Assembly: GCA_964354155.1 (NCBI GenBank)
Contig: CAYGYG010000002.1
Span: 62,001 to 126,000, forward strand
Origin: CAYGYG01 sp964354155
GTDB lineage: Bacteria; Hydrothermota; Tepidihabitantia; SM23-42; CAYGYG01
Reading direction: 5' to 3'
DNA length: 64,000 nucleotides
Shown: one piece after another, positions 16,469-26,000 of the stretch
Layout: each line of letters opens with the position of its first letter
Numbering within the stretch: the stretch's first letter is position 1
Made by a program: the position numbers and the translations under genes
Notes under the pieces: generated by a model
The model's database searches: none
What the model saw: the letters and a program-made list of their open reading frames with translations, nothing else
Told to the model about the DNA's origin: nothing

Positions 16469-16681
16469 ATGCACCGATTCTTGGTAGTAATAGAAAAGGC
16501 GAACGGGAACTACTCGGCATACTCGCCTGATCTGCCTGGATGTGTGGCGACGGGGAAAAGCCGATCAGATGCCGAGAAGAACATGCACGAAGCTATTGCC
16601 TTGCATATTCGAGGCCTGATTGAAGACTACCTTCCTGTTCCTGCATCTCATTCGTTTGCGGAATACGTTGCGGTGGAATAA
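16469..16681 (+). CDS. hicB: HicB-type antitoxin, short form
   Basis: 70 residues: FLVVIEKANGNYSAYSPDLPGCVATGKSRSDAEKNMHEAIALHI is the partial RNase H-like fold that occludes HicA. The protein stops at VAVE, before any helix-turn-helix or ribbon-helix-helix domain. It can therefore be expected to neutralise HicA but not to repress the promoter by itself. Directly downstream of hicA. Confidence 0.85.
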   Translation: MHRFLVVIEKANGNYSAYSPDLPGCVATGKSRSDAEKNMHEAIALHIRGLIEDYLPVPASHSFAEYVAVE

Positions 16682-16707
16682 CCGGGCAACCGAAAGGGCG
16701 GCCGATC

Positions 16708-16732
16708 TGGGGTCAGGTCTTGAAACTTGAAA
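16708..16732 (+). repeat. GGGTCAGGTCTTGAA dispersed repeat, copy E
   Basis: TGGGGTCAGGTCTTGAAACT lies 27 bases after hicB. Same family and orientation as copy D. Confidence 0.65.
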
Positions 16733-16809
16733 CCAAGACGTTAGGTTTTCGATGACCGCGGACAATTAATGCCGTGCGGGGCAAGCTTTGGAGTGAAACA
16801 GGTGGGCGT

Positions 16810-18483
16810 GTGAATCGAGTGAAATATGACAGAATGAAGAGACTTAACCTAGTATCATTAATCGCCGTGTTAGTAGGGTATGTCTTGCCGGTGACCCTAA
16901 GTGCACAGGTTGATACCACGTGGGTAAGGAGGTACGACGGGCCGGGCGATACGGTTGACGTGGGTTATCGTGTTGTTGTGGACCGTTCAGGCAACGTCTT
17001 TGTTGCGGGCACGAGCGTCGGGACGGGTAATGGCAAGGATTTTGTCGTCATAAAGTACAGCCCCATAGGCACTGAACAATGGTTGCGTAGATACGACGGA
17101 CCGGCACACGGCCTTGACTCGGTTACTTCGATGGCCGTAGACAATGCGGGCAACATATACGTCTGCGGCCTGAGCACGGGCACGACTTCGAGCACTGACT
17201 TTGCCACGGTCAAGTTCAACACCGCGGGTGATACCCTGTGGGTGCGGCGCTACGACGGCCCGGGCAACCGGTACGACTGCGCCATCGCGGTCACGGTTGG
17301 CAGAAGCGGCAATATTCACGTGACGGGCTATAGTTACGGCGGCACGGTAACCGGAACGAACTATGCCACGATCAAGTATACGCCGGCCGGTGACACGCTC
17401 TGGGTCAGAAGATACAATCCCCAAGATAATTTCATTGATGTGCCGACCGGGATTGTCGTGGACAGCGTGGAGAACGTCTGGGTGACGGGAAGGGCGGCCG
17501 AAGGTCTGACCGGCAGCACTTTCTATGCCACGGTGAAGTATAACTCAGCCGGGGTCGAGCAGTGGGCAAGGGAGTACGGCCAGGGCTGGGATGAACCCAC
17601 GGCGATCGCTGTTGACGCAGCCGGGAATGCTTACGTGACTGGCTCCAGCTACGACTACAGCGGCCAGGGACATCTTCTCGATTACTTGACCATAAAGTAC
17701 AACTCTGCCGGCACTCTGCAGTGGGCTCGAAGGTTTAATGGTCCGGCGGACGGTCATGACGGTGCGACCGCCGTTGCGGTCGGTGCGTCAGGTGGCGTCT
17801 ACGTTACCGGCTGGAGCCTGGGCAACGGGACGAATTTTGACTTTGCCACGATGAGGTATAACTCGGCCGGCGACACAGTGTGGGTGAGAAGGTATAACGG
17901 ACCGGGTATGGGCCCTGACTGGGGCACGGCCTTGGTTCTTGATCGTTCGGACAACGTCTATGTGACGGGCTTGAGTGTTGAAGGCGGGGGCAGTCAGGAC
18001 TACATGACGCTGAAGTACACGTCAGCCAGCGACACGGTTTGGCGCCAGAGTTATGATGGAACTGGATACGGTAATGACATTGCGTATTCGATTGCGCTTG
18101 ATGACTCCGGCTATGTCTGCGTGACCGGTGCGAGTCCGGGCACGGGAGGCGACCTCGACTTCGCGACCGTGAGATACTCTCAACGAGTGACCGGCGTTGA
18201 GCAAGAGAACGATGTTCGATGCTCGATCCTCGATGCTGGATTACGGATACTCCAGAACCCGACGACGAAGGCGCGAGGGCTCAGGCTGTTGGTCAACGGA
18301 AATAGGGGAGAGATAAGACTTCAGATCTACGATGTTACGGGCAAGCTGGTATCGTCGCATGTTCTTAACCCTATGCCCGGTGCTCCCTGCTCGATTGCTC
18401 TTCACTTGAGCGCCGGTGTTTACTTCATAAAAGCCGGGGTCGAAGGCAGGGCGTTTGTTGAGAAGCTGGTGGTGACGAAATAG
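16810..18483 (+). CDS. SBBP beta-propeller exported protein with sorting domain
   Basis: 557 residues from a GTG that lies five bases after AGGTGG; an ATG at 16834 is an alternative without a clear ribosome site. Signal peptide MKRLNLVSLIAVLVGYVLPVTLSAQ. The body is ~52-residue SBBP repeats (AIAVDAAGNAYVTGSS..., then DYLTIKYNSAGTLQWARRFNGP) forming propeller blades. The last ~90 residues are a sorting domain (LQIYDVTGK, SAGVYFIKAG). The linker before it (DVRCSILDAGLRIL) comes from a degenerate GATGCTCGATCCTCGATG repeat. Paralogues are at 24012 and 34144. Surface role presumed; no enzyme motif. Confidence 0.8.
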   Translation: MNRVKYDRMKRLNLVSLIAVLVGYVLPVTLSAQVDTTWVRRYDGPGDTVDVGYRVVVDRSGNVFVAGTSVGTGNGKDFVVIKYSPIGTEQWLRRYDGPAHGLDSVTSMAVDNAGNIYVCGLSTGTTSSTDFATVKFNTAGDTLWVRRYDGPGNRYDCAIAVTVGRSGNIHVTGYSYGGTVTGTNYATIKYTPAGDTLWVRRYNPQDNFIDVPTGIVVDSVENVWVTGRAAEGLTGSTFYATVKYNSAGVEQWAREYGQGWDEPTAIAVDAAGNAYVTGSSYDYSGQGHLLDYLTIKYNSAGTLQWARRFNGPADGHDGATAVAVGASGGVYVTGWSLGNGTNFDFATMRYNSAGDTVWVRRYNGPGMGPDWGTALVLDRSDNVYVTGLSVEGGGSQDYMTLKYTSASDTVWRQSYDGTGYGNDIAYSIALDDSGYVCVTGASPGTGGDLDFATVRYSQRVTGVEQENDVRCSILDAGLRILQNPTTKARGLRLLVNGNRGEIRLQIYDVTGKLVSSHVLNPMPGAPCSIALHLSAGVYFIKAGVEGRAFVEKLVVTK

Positions 18484-18502
18484 AAGGAGCGGGGGTATGG
18501 TC

Positions 18503-18528
18503 ATTCGACTATTCGAGAATTGTCGAAT
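18503..18528. other. Inverted repeat ATTCGAC/GTCGAAT
   Basis: Seven-base arms with ATTCGA words in the loop. It belongs to the same class of degenerate word repeats as elsewhere. Non-coding. Confidence 0.4.
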
Positions 18529-18668
18529 GGTCAAATGGTTGGGGATATTGAACTGACAGTTGTTGATTTTGCTCTAAAGAGTTCATAACAATATGCAAGT
18601 GAGGACAGTCAAACTGGTGCGGCGACGGGTATGGCTCTCCACTGACTTGCGGTTAAGAAGGAGGAAAA

Positions 18669-19967
18669 GTGAGGCACATTGTTGTTTCATCTACATTGTT
18701 CTTCATAGCACTGACATCCTGTGCGCGGCATTTATCGGTAACGGAATACCAGCTGTCAAATGGGCTCAAAGTCATTATTTTCTCTGTAAGAAAGGCCGAA
18801 CTTGCCTCCCTGGTCACACTATATTCAATCGGTGAAACCAGCGACCCGCCGGGAAAATCAGGCATGGCACACCTTATTGAACACCTTTACGTCACGTCGG
18901 CCGCGGGAGACATCCCGTCCACCAGCGTTGATCGCCTTATAGCCGACTACCCCAATGGATGGAATGCCCAAACCGGCATGGACTACACGGTCATCGCCGC
19001 CGTGTTCCCCAATAGTCAGCTTGATGGGGAGATCCGCACGGCTGCGGCAAGAATGGGAAGCCTCGATATAAACGAAGACGACCTCAAGAGGGAGATTCCC
19101 CGGCTTGAACGGGAACTAACGAATATGTACAGCGGGATCCCGATGCTGGCCGCCCAGAATCTTTCGGTTGAGATGCTTCTAAGCTACACACCAAAAGGGC
19201 GCAAGGGCGGGGTGATTGAACAGATACGTACCATAACCGTTGACGAACTGCGCGAGCGCATAGGCACCCTCTACAAACCTGCTAATGCGCTGATGGTCAT
19301 CAGCGGGCCGGTTGAAGCGGAAACGACGAAGAAGTTGATCGAGGGTTTGTTCTCGAACATAGATGGCGGTAAACCCATTGAAGCAAGCACCGTGTCTCCT
19401 TTACCGATCCGTGAGACATTGCAGATCGCGGAGATAACACCTTCCTTTCCTCAAGCCGGGCCCCAAGTCGCACTATCATACAGGGCGCCCTCGCCGACCG
19501 ACCGATTGTTTCCGGCTTATCTGGTAATAGTACACAGACTTCAGTCTAATGCCGGGAAGTTGAAGCCGCCTCAGAATACATTCCCGGTTTTCTATTCCCC
19601 GTTTGACCGACCCGAGGTCATAAGCCTTAATCTGCCGGCTTTAGGTCAGGAGACGCCCGAGGCGGTTCTTGCCAGGCTCAAAAGTTATGTGGATGAGATG
19701 AGGACCGTGAAGCTTGATAAGGAGGAGCTAAGAGCTGCACGGCAGTACTTCAACTTCGGGTTTTACCGCGAAAACTGTCCTGACGGAATCCTCGCACGCG
19801 ATCCGTACGGAGTTGCCTTCACCATTGGACGAAAGAAGCAACTCGGTATTAACGGGGACACGATTTTGCAGCAAATCACAACCGTGACCCAGGAGGAACT
19901 TATGGAGGCGGGAGAGTACTTTGCCCCGGAAAACAGCGCCGCGGTCGTTGTCAAGATCAAGAAATAG
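18669..19967 (+). CDS. M16 family zinc metallopeptidase lipoprotein
   Basis: 432 residues. GTG start six bases after AAGGAGGAA. Lipobox IALTSC gives a lipid-anchored protein. The inverted zinc motif HxxEH is intact (H68, E71, H72 in MAHLIEHLY), and acidic residues ~75 positions later (RLERELTNM) supply the third ligand. Length equals one half-enzyme (an active plus an inactive lobe of M16B), so it may work alone as a dimer like bacterial PMP homologues. No inactive partner subunit is adjacent. Probably degrades peptides in the periplasm or at the surface; it could also process exported proteins made nearby (inference). Confidence 0.85.
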   Translation: MRHIVVSSTLFFIALTSCARHLSVTEYQLSNGLKVIIFSVRKAELASLVTLYSIGETSDPPGKSGMAHLIEHLYVTSAAGDIPSTSVDRLIADYPNGWNAQTGMDYTVIAAVFPNSQLDGEIRTAAARMGSLDINEDDLKREIPRLERELTNMYSGIPMLAAQNLSVEMLLSYTPKGRKGGVIEQIRTITVDELRERIGTLYKPANALMVISGPVEAETTKKLIEGLFSNIDGGKPIEASTVSPLPIRETLQIAEITPSFPQAGPQVALSYRAPSPTDRLFPAYLVIVHRLQSNAGKLKPPQNTFPVFYSPFDRPEVISLNLPALGQETPEAVLARLKSYVDEMRTVKLDKEELRAARQYFNFGFYRENCPDGILARDPYGVAFTIGRKKQLGINGDTILQQITTVTQEELMEAGEYFAPENSAAVVVKIKK

Positions 19968-19982
19968 GCTTACGAAAACCTC

Positions 19983-20030
19983 GGAGGTCAAATTCCCCTT
20001 AAGACGGGACCTACGGCCCTCGGAACGGCC
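19983..20030 (+). repeat. GGAGGTCAAATTCC repeat, copy F (short)
   Basis: GGAGGTCAAATTCCCCTT followed by GGGACCTACGGCCCTCGG repeats the first part of copies B and C. It lies between two convergent genes. Confidence 0.55.
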
Positions 20031-20091
20031 AGGCCGCGGGGAGTGGGTGAATGACTGAATGCGGGGATGAGTGAATCAGGCCGTAAGGATT

Positions 20092-23000
20092 CTAGACCTG
20101 ACCGCGGAGGACGGTGATTTCCCTGATTCGGTGAGCGAGCTTAAGCTCTTTGTATATTTCCAGTGCCTTATCAAAATACAAGTCGCACGCGCCGGATGCA
20201 AAGACACCCTGGCCCGCGCCCTTCTTCAATACCTTGGCATTCTCAAGGTAAGCGTCGGCCATAAGCTTCCTGCTGCCTATCTCTTCAAAGATCCTGATGG
20301 CCTTCGCGAAGTTGTCTGCAGCTTTTTCGAAATCGCTCGCAGCAGCGTTGAGTTTGCCGATCGTCAGATAACAAGAAGCCTCTTCAGCGCGGGCCCTGGT
20401 CTTGAGGGCAAGATTCAATGCCTGCTGGGCGTGCTGAAGGGCGGCCGGCGAGCCGGCCTGACCTTCCTGCAGCTTCAACTCAGCCATGTTTCTGTAGACT
20501 GCGATCAAGGCGAACTTATCGCCGATCTCCTTAAGCACCTTCTCGGCCTCACTCAACTCGCTGCCGGCCAGGTCAAGTTCACCGGTCTCGATGAACAGAC
20601 TGGCCAGACTTGTCCGCGCGGTGCCGATCCCCCACTTGATACCCTCCTTGATGTAGCCGTCCAGCGTCTGCCTGAGGTAGTCCCGGGCTTGTTCATGTTC
20701 GCCGCGCGCCCCACACAGTCCTCCGAGCAGCGCGTAGGTTGAGGCAAGGTACGAAGCGCTGTCGAGCTTCTTGAAAACCTGCAGCGCCTGATGCGCAAGG
20801 TCCCAGGCCTTTTCCAGTTCTCCAGTAGCTGCATAGATTGCGGCAATGCCGGCTAGGGCACCGGCGGTGCCGGATTCATATTCGCTATCGCTGAGGATTC
20901 TGTGGGCACGCTGGACGATCTCGAAAGCCTTCGCGTACTCGCCCTTGTACTTATGCACGCCGGACAGGTTGATGGACCATCCGGCGATTCCGTACCGGTC
21001 GCCAGTCTCCTCGGCGATCCGGACCGCGGCGTTGTAGTAGGTAATGGCCTCGTCCAGTTCCCCTAGTCCCCAGTAGGCAAACCCCATGTGCTCATTGGCC
21101 GCGCCGACGGAGAGCTTGTCGCCGATCTCCTCAGCGATCTCACGATATCGCCGGTGATATGGAATCGCTTTCCCGTAATCACCGATGATATTATGGATGA
21201 CGCCGAGATTGCCCATCACCTTGCTGATTCCCTGTTTATCGCCGATTGCCTCGCTGATTTCGAGCGCCCTGGTGGTGAGTGCGATGGCTTTCTGCAGATC
21301 ACCCTGGGTGAAGGCGATACCGGCCAGAGCACGATACACTTCGGCCCTTAGCTTCTCGATCCGGTCGCGGTCATGCCCTGCTGAACCTGGGGCCGGCGTA
21401 TCCCGGACGTCGTCTGAACTCAGGCGTTCGACGATATCCAGTGCCGCTTGACCGGCCGCGACCGCTCCAGCCAGGTCGCCGGTTAAGCGATTCGCGCCGG
21501 CCTTGACCATGGCGACTTCGGCTCTTTCGATCGACTCCTGGCGCGAGCTGCCGGTCAGGGCCTGCTCAGCCTCGGCCAGTATCTTCAAGGCCTCAGAATA
21601 CCTGAGAGCCTGAACATAAGCCTGGGCGGTCTTGCGTTTTGCCCGCGACTGGATGAGCGGATTGCCTTGGGCGCAGTCTAGCATCTTCTGAAAGAACCCG
21701 GCCGCCGGTGCATGTTGGCCTTGTAACGAGCGGATGTCACCGAGTGCTTCGTAGGCTTCACAGAGCTGGTACTCGTGACCGGGCCTAGCTGCTTCGGCGG
21801 TCGCGATCAGCATCTGAAAATACCTTATCGCCTCATCATTGGCGTACTGACTCTGCGCCCTGTGGCCAGCTCGGCCCAGCCAAAAGAGTGCTTTCTCGGA
21901 GTTGTCGCTGTGCAGATACTGATAGGCCAGGAGATCCGTGAACTCGTCCAACCGGTCTTGATAGAGTTGCTCGATCAGTTCGCCGACCCGGCCGTGCAAT
22001 TGCTTGCGCCGCCTCATCAGGATGCTGTTGTAGGCGACATCCTGGAAGAGAGGGTGGCGGAATGTGTACTTGGCCTCAGGCAGTTGTTGTTGCTCGGTTA
22101 TGTACTCATACTCCTCCAGCGCTGCCAGGTGGACGCTCAGGATCAGACTGTCAATCGTACAGAGCTGCTCGATGAGCGGCGCATAGAAACTGCGGCCGAT
22201 CACCGCCGCCGTCTGCAGAACGTCGCGCACGTCAGTCGCCAGCTTATCCATCCTCGCGGCGATCACGGCCTGCACCGTGTCGGGGATCTTGATGGCTGAA
22301 ACTTCCTGACTCAGTGACCAGACACCGTTCAGGAAGGTCAGGATCCCGTTGTCGATCAAAGACCGGATTATCTCTTCGACGAAGAATGGGTTCCCTTCGG
22401 CCCGGGCCAGAATCTGCTCCTTGAATTGAGCGGTGAAGCCGGGCACGCTGAGCAGGTTGTGGAGTAATTTGGTGCTGTCTTCGTGGTCAAGCGGGCTCAG
22501 GATCGTTTCCTGAAAACCGCTGCCCAGCGCCTTCTTGAGCCGCTCCTTGGTGATATGGGACGAGCTCTCCCGATCGATCCGGGAAAGGGCCAGAAGGAGG
22601 ATGCGCGGCGGTTCGGCGGGCTCGCCGGGAACCGGCCTGAAGGCAAATTCTATAAATTCCAATGACTCATTGTCGATCCAGTGATAGTCATCGATAATGA
22701 GAAGGACGGGCTGAGCGCGAGCCAGGGCAAAGAGCAGCTTCTTGAGCGCAATCATCATCTGGAGCTTCAAGCCCTGGGCATCAAGAAATCTAACCTTTTC
22801 GTCAAATCCGTCGGCAAAGCGTATTGAAAAGAGATAGCCGAGGTAAGGGACGATTTCACTCGAAGTGTCAGGGAAGATTGCCCTCGTCTTCTTTACAAGT
22901 TTCTCCTGAAAAGTTTTGCGGGAATCATCTTCCGTTACGTCAAATAGGTTCTCCAGAATTTGTAAGAAAGGCCGATAAGGCATCGTATCGCCGTAGGACA

Positions 23001-23811
23001 AACAACGCCCTACCAATTGGGTAATCGGTAATCGGCTGTCGCTCAGATGGGTCCTTAGTTCTTCCAGCAGCCGCGATTTGCCTAAACCGGCGACCCCCAG
23101 AATGAAGAGAACACCACCTTTGCCTTTAACTAAGCTCTCCGCCGAACCCTTGAGGATGTCGAGCTCTTTGTTGCGGCCGACCATTGGTGAGGCGAGTCCT
23201 TTTATGCCCCGTTTCGGTTCAGGTTTCTCTTTCAATCGAAGCGGCTGGTAGACTCTGACTTGCTCTTCAATACCTTTGATGCGCAACGGTGGCCGGGCTT
23301 CATAGTCAAAGAGGTAGCGCGACGCCCGGAAGACCGGCTCGGAAACAATGATTTCACCGTCCTGGGCAACATCCTTGAGCCTTGAGGCGAAATTGACCAC
23401 ATCACCCATGATCGTATATTCTCTCTTTTCATCAGAGCCGACCTCTCCGGCGACAACCGTACCGCTGCTAATACCAATATGCAAACCAAGATCCGCCTTG
23501 ACCTTGAGTTTCTTGAATAGTGCATCGTTTGTTTCGGGCATCAGGGTCAACATTTCCAGGGCAGCCCGTATCGCCTTTTCCGGATCATCTTCGTGGGCGA
23601 CAGGTAAACCAAACAAGGCAATAACCAGATCTCCTTCGTATTTATGAATTGTGCCACCCTCTTTGATAACCGGCCGGTTCAGATAGTCAAAGCAGATATT
23701 GACGACCTCCCGGACCTGCTCAGGATCAAGCTCAGACGACAACGTAGTAAACCGCGACAGGTCGGCGAAAAGGATTGTCATCAAGCGACGTTCTTCAATA
23801 TTCTGAGTCAT
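20092..23811 (-). CDS. Class III nucleotide cyclase - AAA/STAND ATPase - TPR regulator, paralogue 1
   Basis: 1239 residues, no signal peptide. Residues ~8-180 are a class III adenylate/guanylate cyclase domain with metal aspartates D17 (TILFADLSRF) and D61 (YEGDLVIALFG) and the transition-state segment YTIMGDVVNFASRL. Residues ~215-600 are an ATPase with Walker A GVAGLGKSRLLEEL and Walker B LLIIDDYHWID. From ~690 to 1190 there are many TPR repeats (KAIPYHRRYREIAEEIGDK and others). This architecture senses partners or ligands through the TPR/ATPase part and sets cyclase output. A TATAAT box ends 11 bases before the ATG and there is no ribosome site. A close paralogue lies at 38429. Confidence 0.85.
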   Translation of the reverse strand: MTQNIEERRLMTILFADLSRFTTLSSELDPEQVREVVNICFDYLNRPVIKEGGTIHKYEGDLVIALFGLPVAHEDDPEKAIRAALEMLTLMPETNDALFKKLKVKADLGLHIGISSGTVVAGEVGSDEKREYTIMGDVVNFASRLKDVAQDGEIIVSEPVFRASRYLFDYEARPPLRIKGIEEQVRVYQPLRLKEKPEPKRGIKGLASPMVGRNKELDILKGSAESLVKGKGGVLFILGVAGLGKSRLLEELRTHLSDSRLPITQLVGRCLSYGDTMPYRPFLQILENLFDVTEDDSRKTFQEKLVKKTRAIFPDTSSEIVPYLGYLFSIRFADGFDEKVRFLDAQGLKLQMMIALKKLLFALARAQPVLLIIDDYHWIDNESLEFIEFAFRPVPGEPAEPPRILLLALSRIDRESSSHITKERLKKALGSGFQETILSPLDHEDSTKLLHNLLSVPGFTAQFKEQILARAEGNPFFVEEIIRSLIDNGILTFLNGVWSLSQEVSAIKIPDTVQAVIAARMDKLATDVRDVLQTAAVIGRSFYAPLIEQLCTIDSLILSVHLAALEEYEYITEQQQLPEAKYTFRHPLFQDVAYNSILMRRRKQLHGRVGELIEQLYQDRLDEFTDLLAYQYLHSDNSEKALFWLGRAGHRAQSQYANDEAIRYFQMLIATAEAARPGHEYQLCEAYEALGDIRSLQGQHAPAAGFFQKMLDCAQGNPLIQSRAKRKTAQAYVQALRYSEALKILAEAEQALTGSSRQESIERAEVAMVKAGANRLTGDLAGAVAAGQAALDIVERLSSDDVRDTPAPGSAGHDRDRIEKLRAEVYRALAGIAFTQGDLQKAIALTTRALEISEAIGDKQGISKVMGNLGVIHNIIGDYGKAIPYHRRYREIAEEIGDKLSVGAANEHMGFAYWGLGELDEAITYYNAAVRIAEETGDRYGIAGWSINLSGVHKYKGEYAKAFEIVQRAHRILSDSEYESGTAGALAGIAAIYAATGELEKAWDLAHQALQVFKKLDSASYLASTYALLGGLCGARGEHEQARDYLRQTLDGYIKEGIKWGIGTARTSLASLFIETGELDLAGSELSEAEKVLKEIGDKFALIAVYRNMAELKLQEGQAGSPAALQHAQQALNLALKTRARAEEASCYLTIGKLNAAASDFEKAADNFAKAIRIFEEIGSRKLMADAYLENAKVLKKGAGQGVFASGACDLYFDKALEIYKELKLAHRIREITVLRGQV

Positions 23812-23822
23812 TTCGTTGTTCC

Positions 23823-23850
23823 ATTATATTAAGAAATAAGCATAGGTCAA
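23823..23850 (-). promoter_or_regulatory. Promoter of cyclase paralogue 1
   Basis: On the minus strand TTGACC, 16-bp spacer, TATAAT, then 11 bases to the ATG at 23811: a short or absent leader. Confidence 0.75.
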
Positions 23851-24011
23851 TTCCGAATCATGGATAAATGAGAGTCCCTGGACAACCGGCGGCTGGAAAA
23901 GGCTATTTGGATTTCCTGGCTAGGCACACGGCGTTGCTGTATGCGGAAGCTGGACGAATATGATGTGAGCTGGCAATCCTCAACTTATCTGGGGGGTGCG
24001 AGGGGATTCCG

Positions 24012-25556
24012 TCATCTGATTTTGACGACTTTGTGCAAGGTCCTGGCGTCAAGCTCGATGAAATAGACCCCTGGCTTCAGGGAGTTGACATCGGCCTGCC
24101 GGCCGGTGATGTCAAAGATTCTACATGTACTGCCTTTGGGCAAGGGGAGAGGGCCGGCAAAGAGCGTCGGGATGAAAGGATGGGCCGCGATTCTGGATTC
24201 TTGATTGCTTTCTATGCTGGTGATGCCTGAGTACTTGATCGTCGTGAAATCATAGGTGCTGTTGTTGCCGCCGCTGAAACCTGTGATATAGAAATTCCCT
24301 CGCGCGTCGGCCACAATGTCCTGGGCCGCATCAGCCCAGGTGCCGGGCCCATCGTACCGCATGGCCGTAATCTGGCTGCCGAGCGAATCATAGACGACCG
24401 ACGCATAGTCATCGTCCACCGTGCCGCGGCTGGTTCCGGTTACAAATACGTTTCCGTAGACATCGATTGCTAACGCCTCGGGTTGATCAGCGCCGTTGCC
24501 CGGACCGTTGTATCTTCTTACCCATTTCTCATTGCCGTTCACATCATACTTTACCGTGCAATAGTCGACCCGGTTCGTTGAATTAGTGTAACTGCCCCCG
24601 CTAACGTAGATATAGCCGGCTCGGTCGAAGACGATTTCATCCGGTGTGTCTTCATCATTGGCCGGGCCATTATACTTTCTGGTCCAGAGCGTGTCGCCGT
24701 TCGCATTGTACTTGACCGTAATATAGTCACAGGCAACTGCGCCGAAGATCCAGGTGCCGCCGAAGACGTACGTGTTCCCGGAACTGTCGATGGCGAGCGT
24801 GGCGCCGTACTCGTCCTGGTTGCCGGGGGAATTGTAAGGTTTGGCCCAGAGCTCGGTGCCTAGAGAATCATACTTGATGGTCACGAAGTCAAGGCGGGTC
24901 CCGGCGCCGGTTGAGGTGCCGGTCACGTAGACGTTGCCGGTTCGGTCGACGGCAATGCTATATGCCTCATCCGTTGCGTTGCCGGCGCCATCATACCTTT
25001 GTGCCCATTTCTCATTGCCGGCGGAATCCCATTTAATCGTGACGTAATCAAAGCTGGTGCCGCTGCCCACGCTCCGTCCCGTGACGTAAACATTGCTCGA
25101 CCCGTCTACTGCGATGCCGAACGGCCAATCGTAGTCGTTCCCCGGCCCACTATACCTTCTGACCCAACACTGATTGCCCGACGTGTCGTACTTGATTACC
25201 GCGATATCATCTCGCGTGCCGATGCTGGAGCTGGCCAGGGTAACGTAGAGGTAGCCGAAACGATCGAGCGCAATGCCCCAGCCGGTGTCGTAGTAGCTGG
25301 AATCGACCAGGCGGTATTTTCTGATCCATCTTTCGGTGCCCGCCGAATCGTACTTGATGGTCGTGCACTCGAAGGTTGCCGGCGTGTCGCCGCTCCGCCC
25401 GGTAACATAGACATTACCGACCGGGTCGACCGCGATCGCAGTCCCGCCGTCGACAACATTGGCCGGCCCGTTGTAGCGCGCCACCCACCTTTGAGACTGC
25501 GCACCAAGGCTTGCGGTCAAGCCAAGAATCACCGTGAGACAGTATCGGTATGCCAT
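24012..25556 (-). CDS. SBBP beta-propeller exported protein with sorting domain
   Basis: 514 residues. ATG at 25556 follows AAGGAGGACA and starts the signal peptide AYRYCLTVILGLTASLGAQS. SBBP repeats fill residues ~20-440 (GTAIAVDPVGNVYVTGRS, TTIKYDSAGTERWIRKY and eight or so more). The C-terminal domain is short (LPLPKGSTCRIFDITGRQ, LKPGVYFIELDARTLHKVVKIR). Its repeats share long words with the proteins at 16810 and 34144. Probably surface exposed; function unknown. Confidence 0.8.
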   Translation of the reverse strand: MAYRYCLTVILGLTASLGAQSQRWVARYNGPANVVDGGTAIAVDPVGNVYVTGRSGDTPATFECTTIKYDSAGTERWIRKYRLVDSSYYDTGWGIALDRFGYLYVTLASSSIGTRDDIAVIKYDTSGNQCWVRRYSGPGNDYDWPFGIAVDGSSNVYVTGRSVGSGTSFDYVTIKWDSAGNEKWAQRYDGAGNATDEAYSIAVDRTGNVYVTGTSTGAGTRLDFVTIKYDSLGTELWAKPYNSPGNQDEYGATLAIDSSGNTYVFGGTWIFGAVACDYITVKYNANGDTLWTRKYNGPANDEDTPDEIVFDRAGYIYVSGGSYTNSTNRVDYCTVKYDVNGNEKWVRRYNGPGNGADQPEALAIDVYGNVFVTGTSRGTVDDDYASVVYDSLGSQITAMRYDGPGTWADAAQDIVADARGNFYITGFSGGNNSTYDFTTIKYSGITSIESNQESRIAAHPFIPTLFAGPLPLPKGSTCRIFDITGRQADVNSLKPGVYFIELDARTLHKVVKIR

Positions 25557-25590
25557 TGTCCTCCTTGGCTGCACACCAGCAATGCTCAAT

Positions 25591-25618
25591 ATCATAGCAT
25601 CTTTTGCCAGCTTGTCAA
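25591..25618 (-). promoter_or_regulatory. Promoter of SBBP gene at 25556
   Basis: Minus strand TTGACA, 16-bp spacer, TATGAT. A ~35-base leader carries AAGGAGG. Confidence 0.75.
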
Positions 25619-25648
25619 GCCCTGTAGGACCAGTTTTGATTCAGACGG

Positions 25649-25835
25649 ATTGCGGCGCAAGGCGCCGTTGATTACAGCGATAAAACAGCGGATTACAGTG
25701 ATGAGAACAGCAGATTACAGCGATTGCGGCGCAAGGCGCCGTCGATTACAGTGATGAGCAAATCCGATTACAGTGATTTTTGCTGATCTTCTGACCGCTG
25801 ATATTCTGCTTACTGATCCGCTGATGATCTGATCT
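25649..25835. repeat. GATTACAGYGAT degenerate tandem repeat with two palindromic 32-bp units
   Basis: GCGGCGCAAGGCGCCGT[T/C]GATTACAG[C/T]GAT occurs at about 25652 and 25725; its first part is a hairpin (CGGCGC-AAG-GCGCCG). Between and after come GATTACAGTGAT, GATTACAGCGAT, and a CTGATNNTCTG decay zone to ~25835. No gene. The rest of the gap to 25962 is AT-richer and ends in a promoter. Confidence 0.7.
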
Positions 25836-25962
25836 ACCATTTGTCCTTGCGGCGTTAAACTATTCGCTCTCGGTTTTCGTCAAAACCTCTTGTCAGCAGC
25901 CGGGCAGCTGTTAATTTGCGATTCTTTGACGGTTTGAGGATTTACCCAGGCCCAGATTTCTA

Positions 25963-25990
25963 TTGATTGTTATTATTCGGTGAATATAAT
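25963..25990 (+). promoter_or_regulatory. Promoter of the porin-CotH-VTC operon
   Basis: TTGATT, 16-bp spacer, perfect TATAAT. Ten bases later lies ATG 26001, so the message is probably leaderless. Confidence 0.65.
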
Positions 25991-26000
25991 AATCAGTTAT

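Noticed and set aside
25649..25835. CRISPR array
   Set aside because: Repeat units vary in sequence and spacing (12-60 bp), spacers are themselves repeats, and no cas gene is present.
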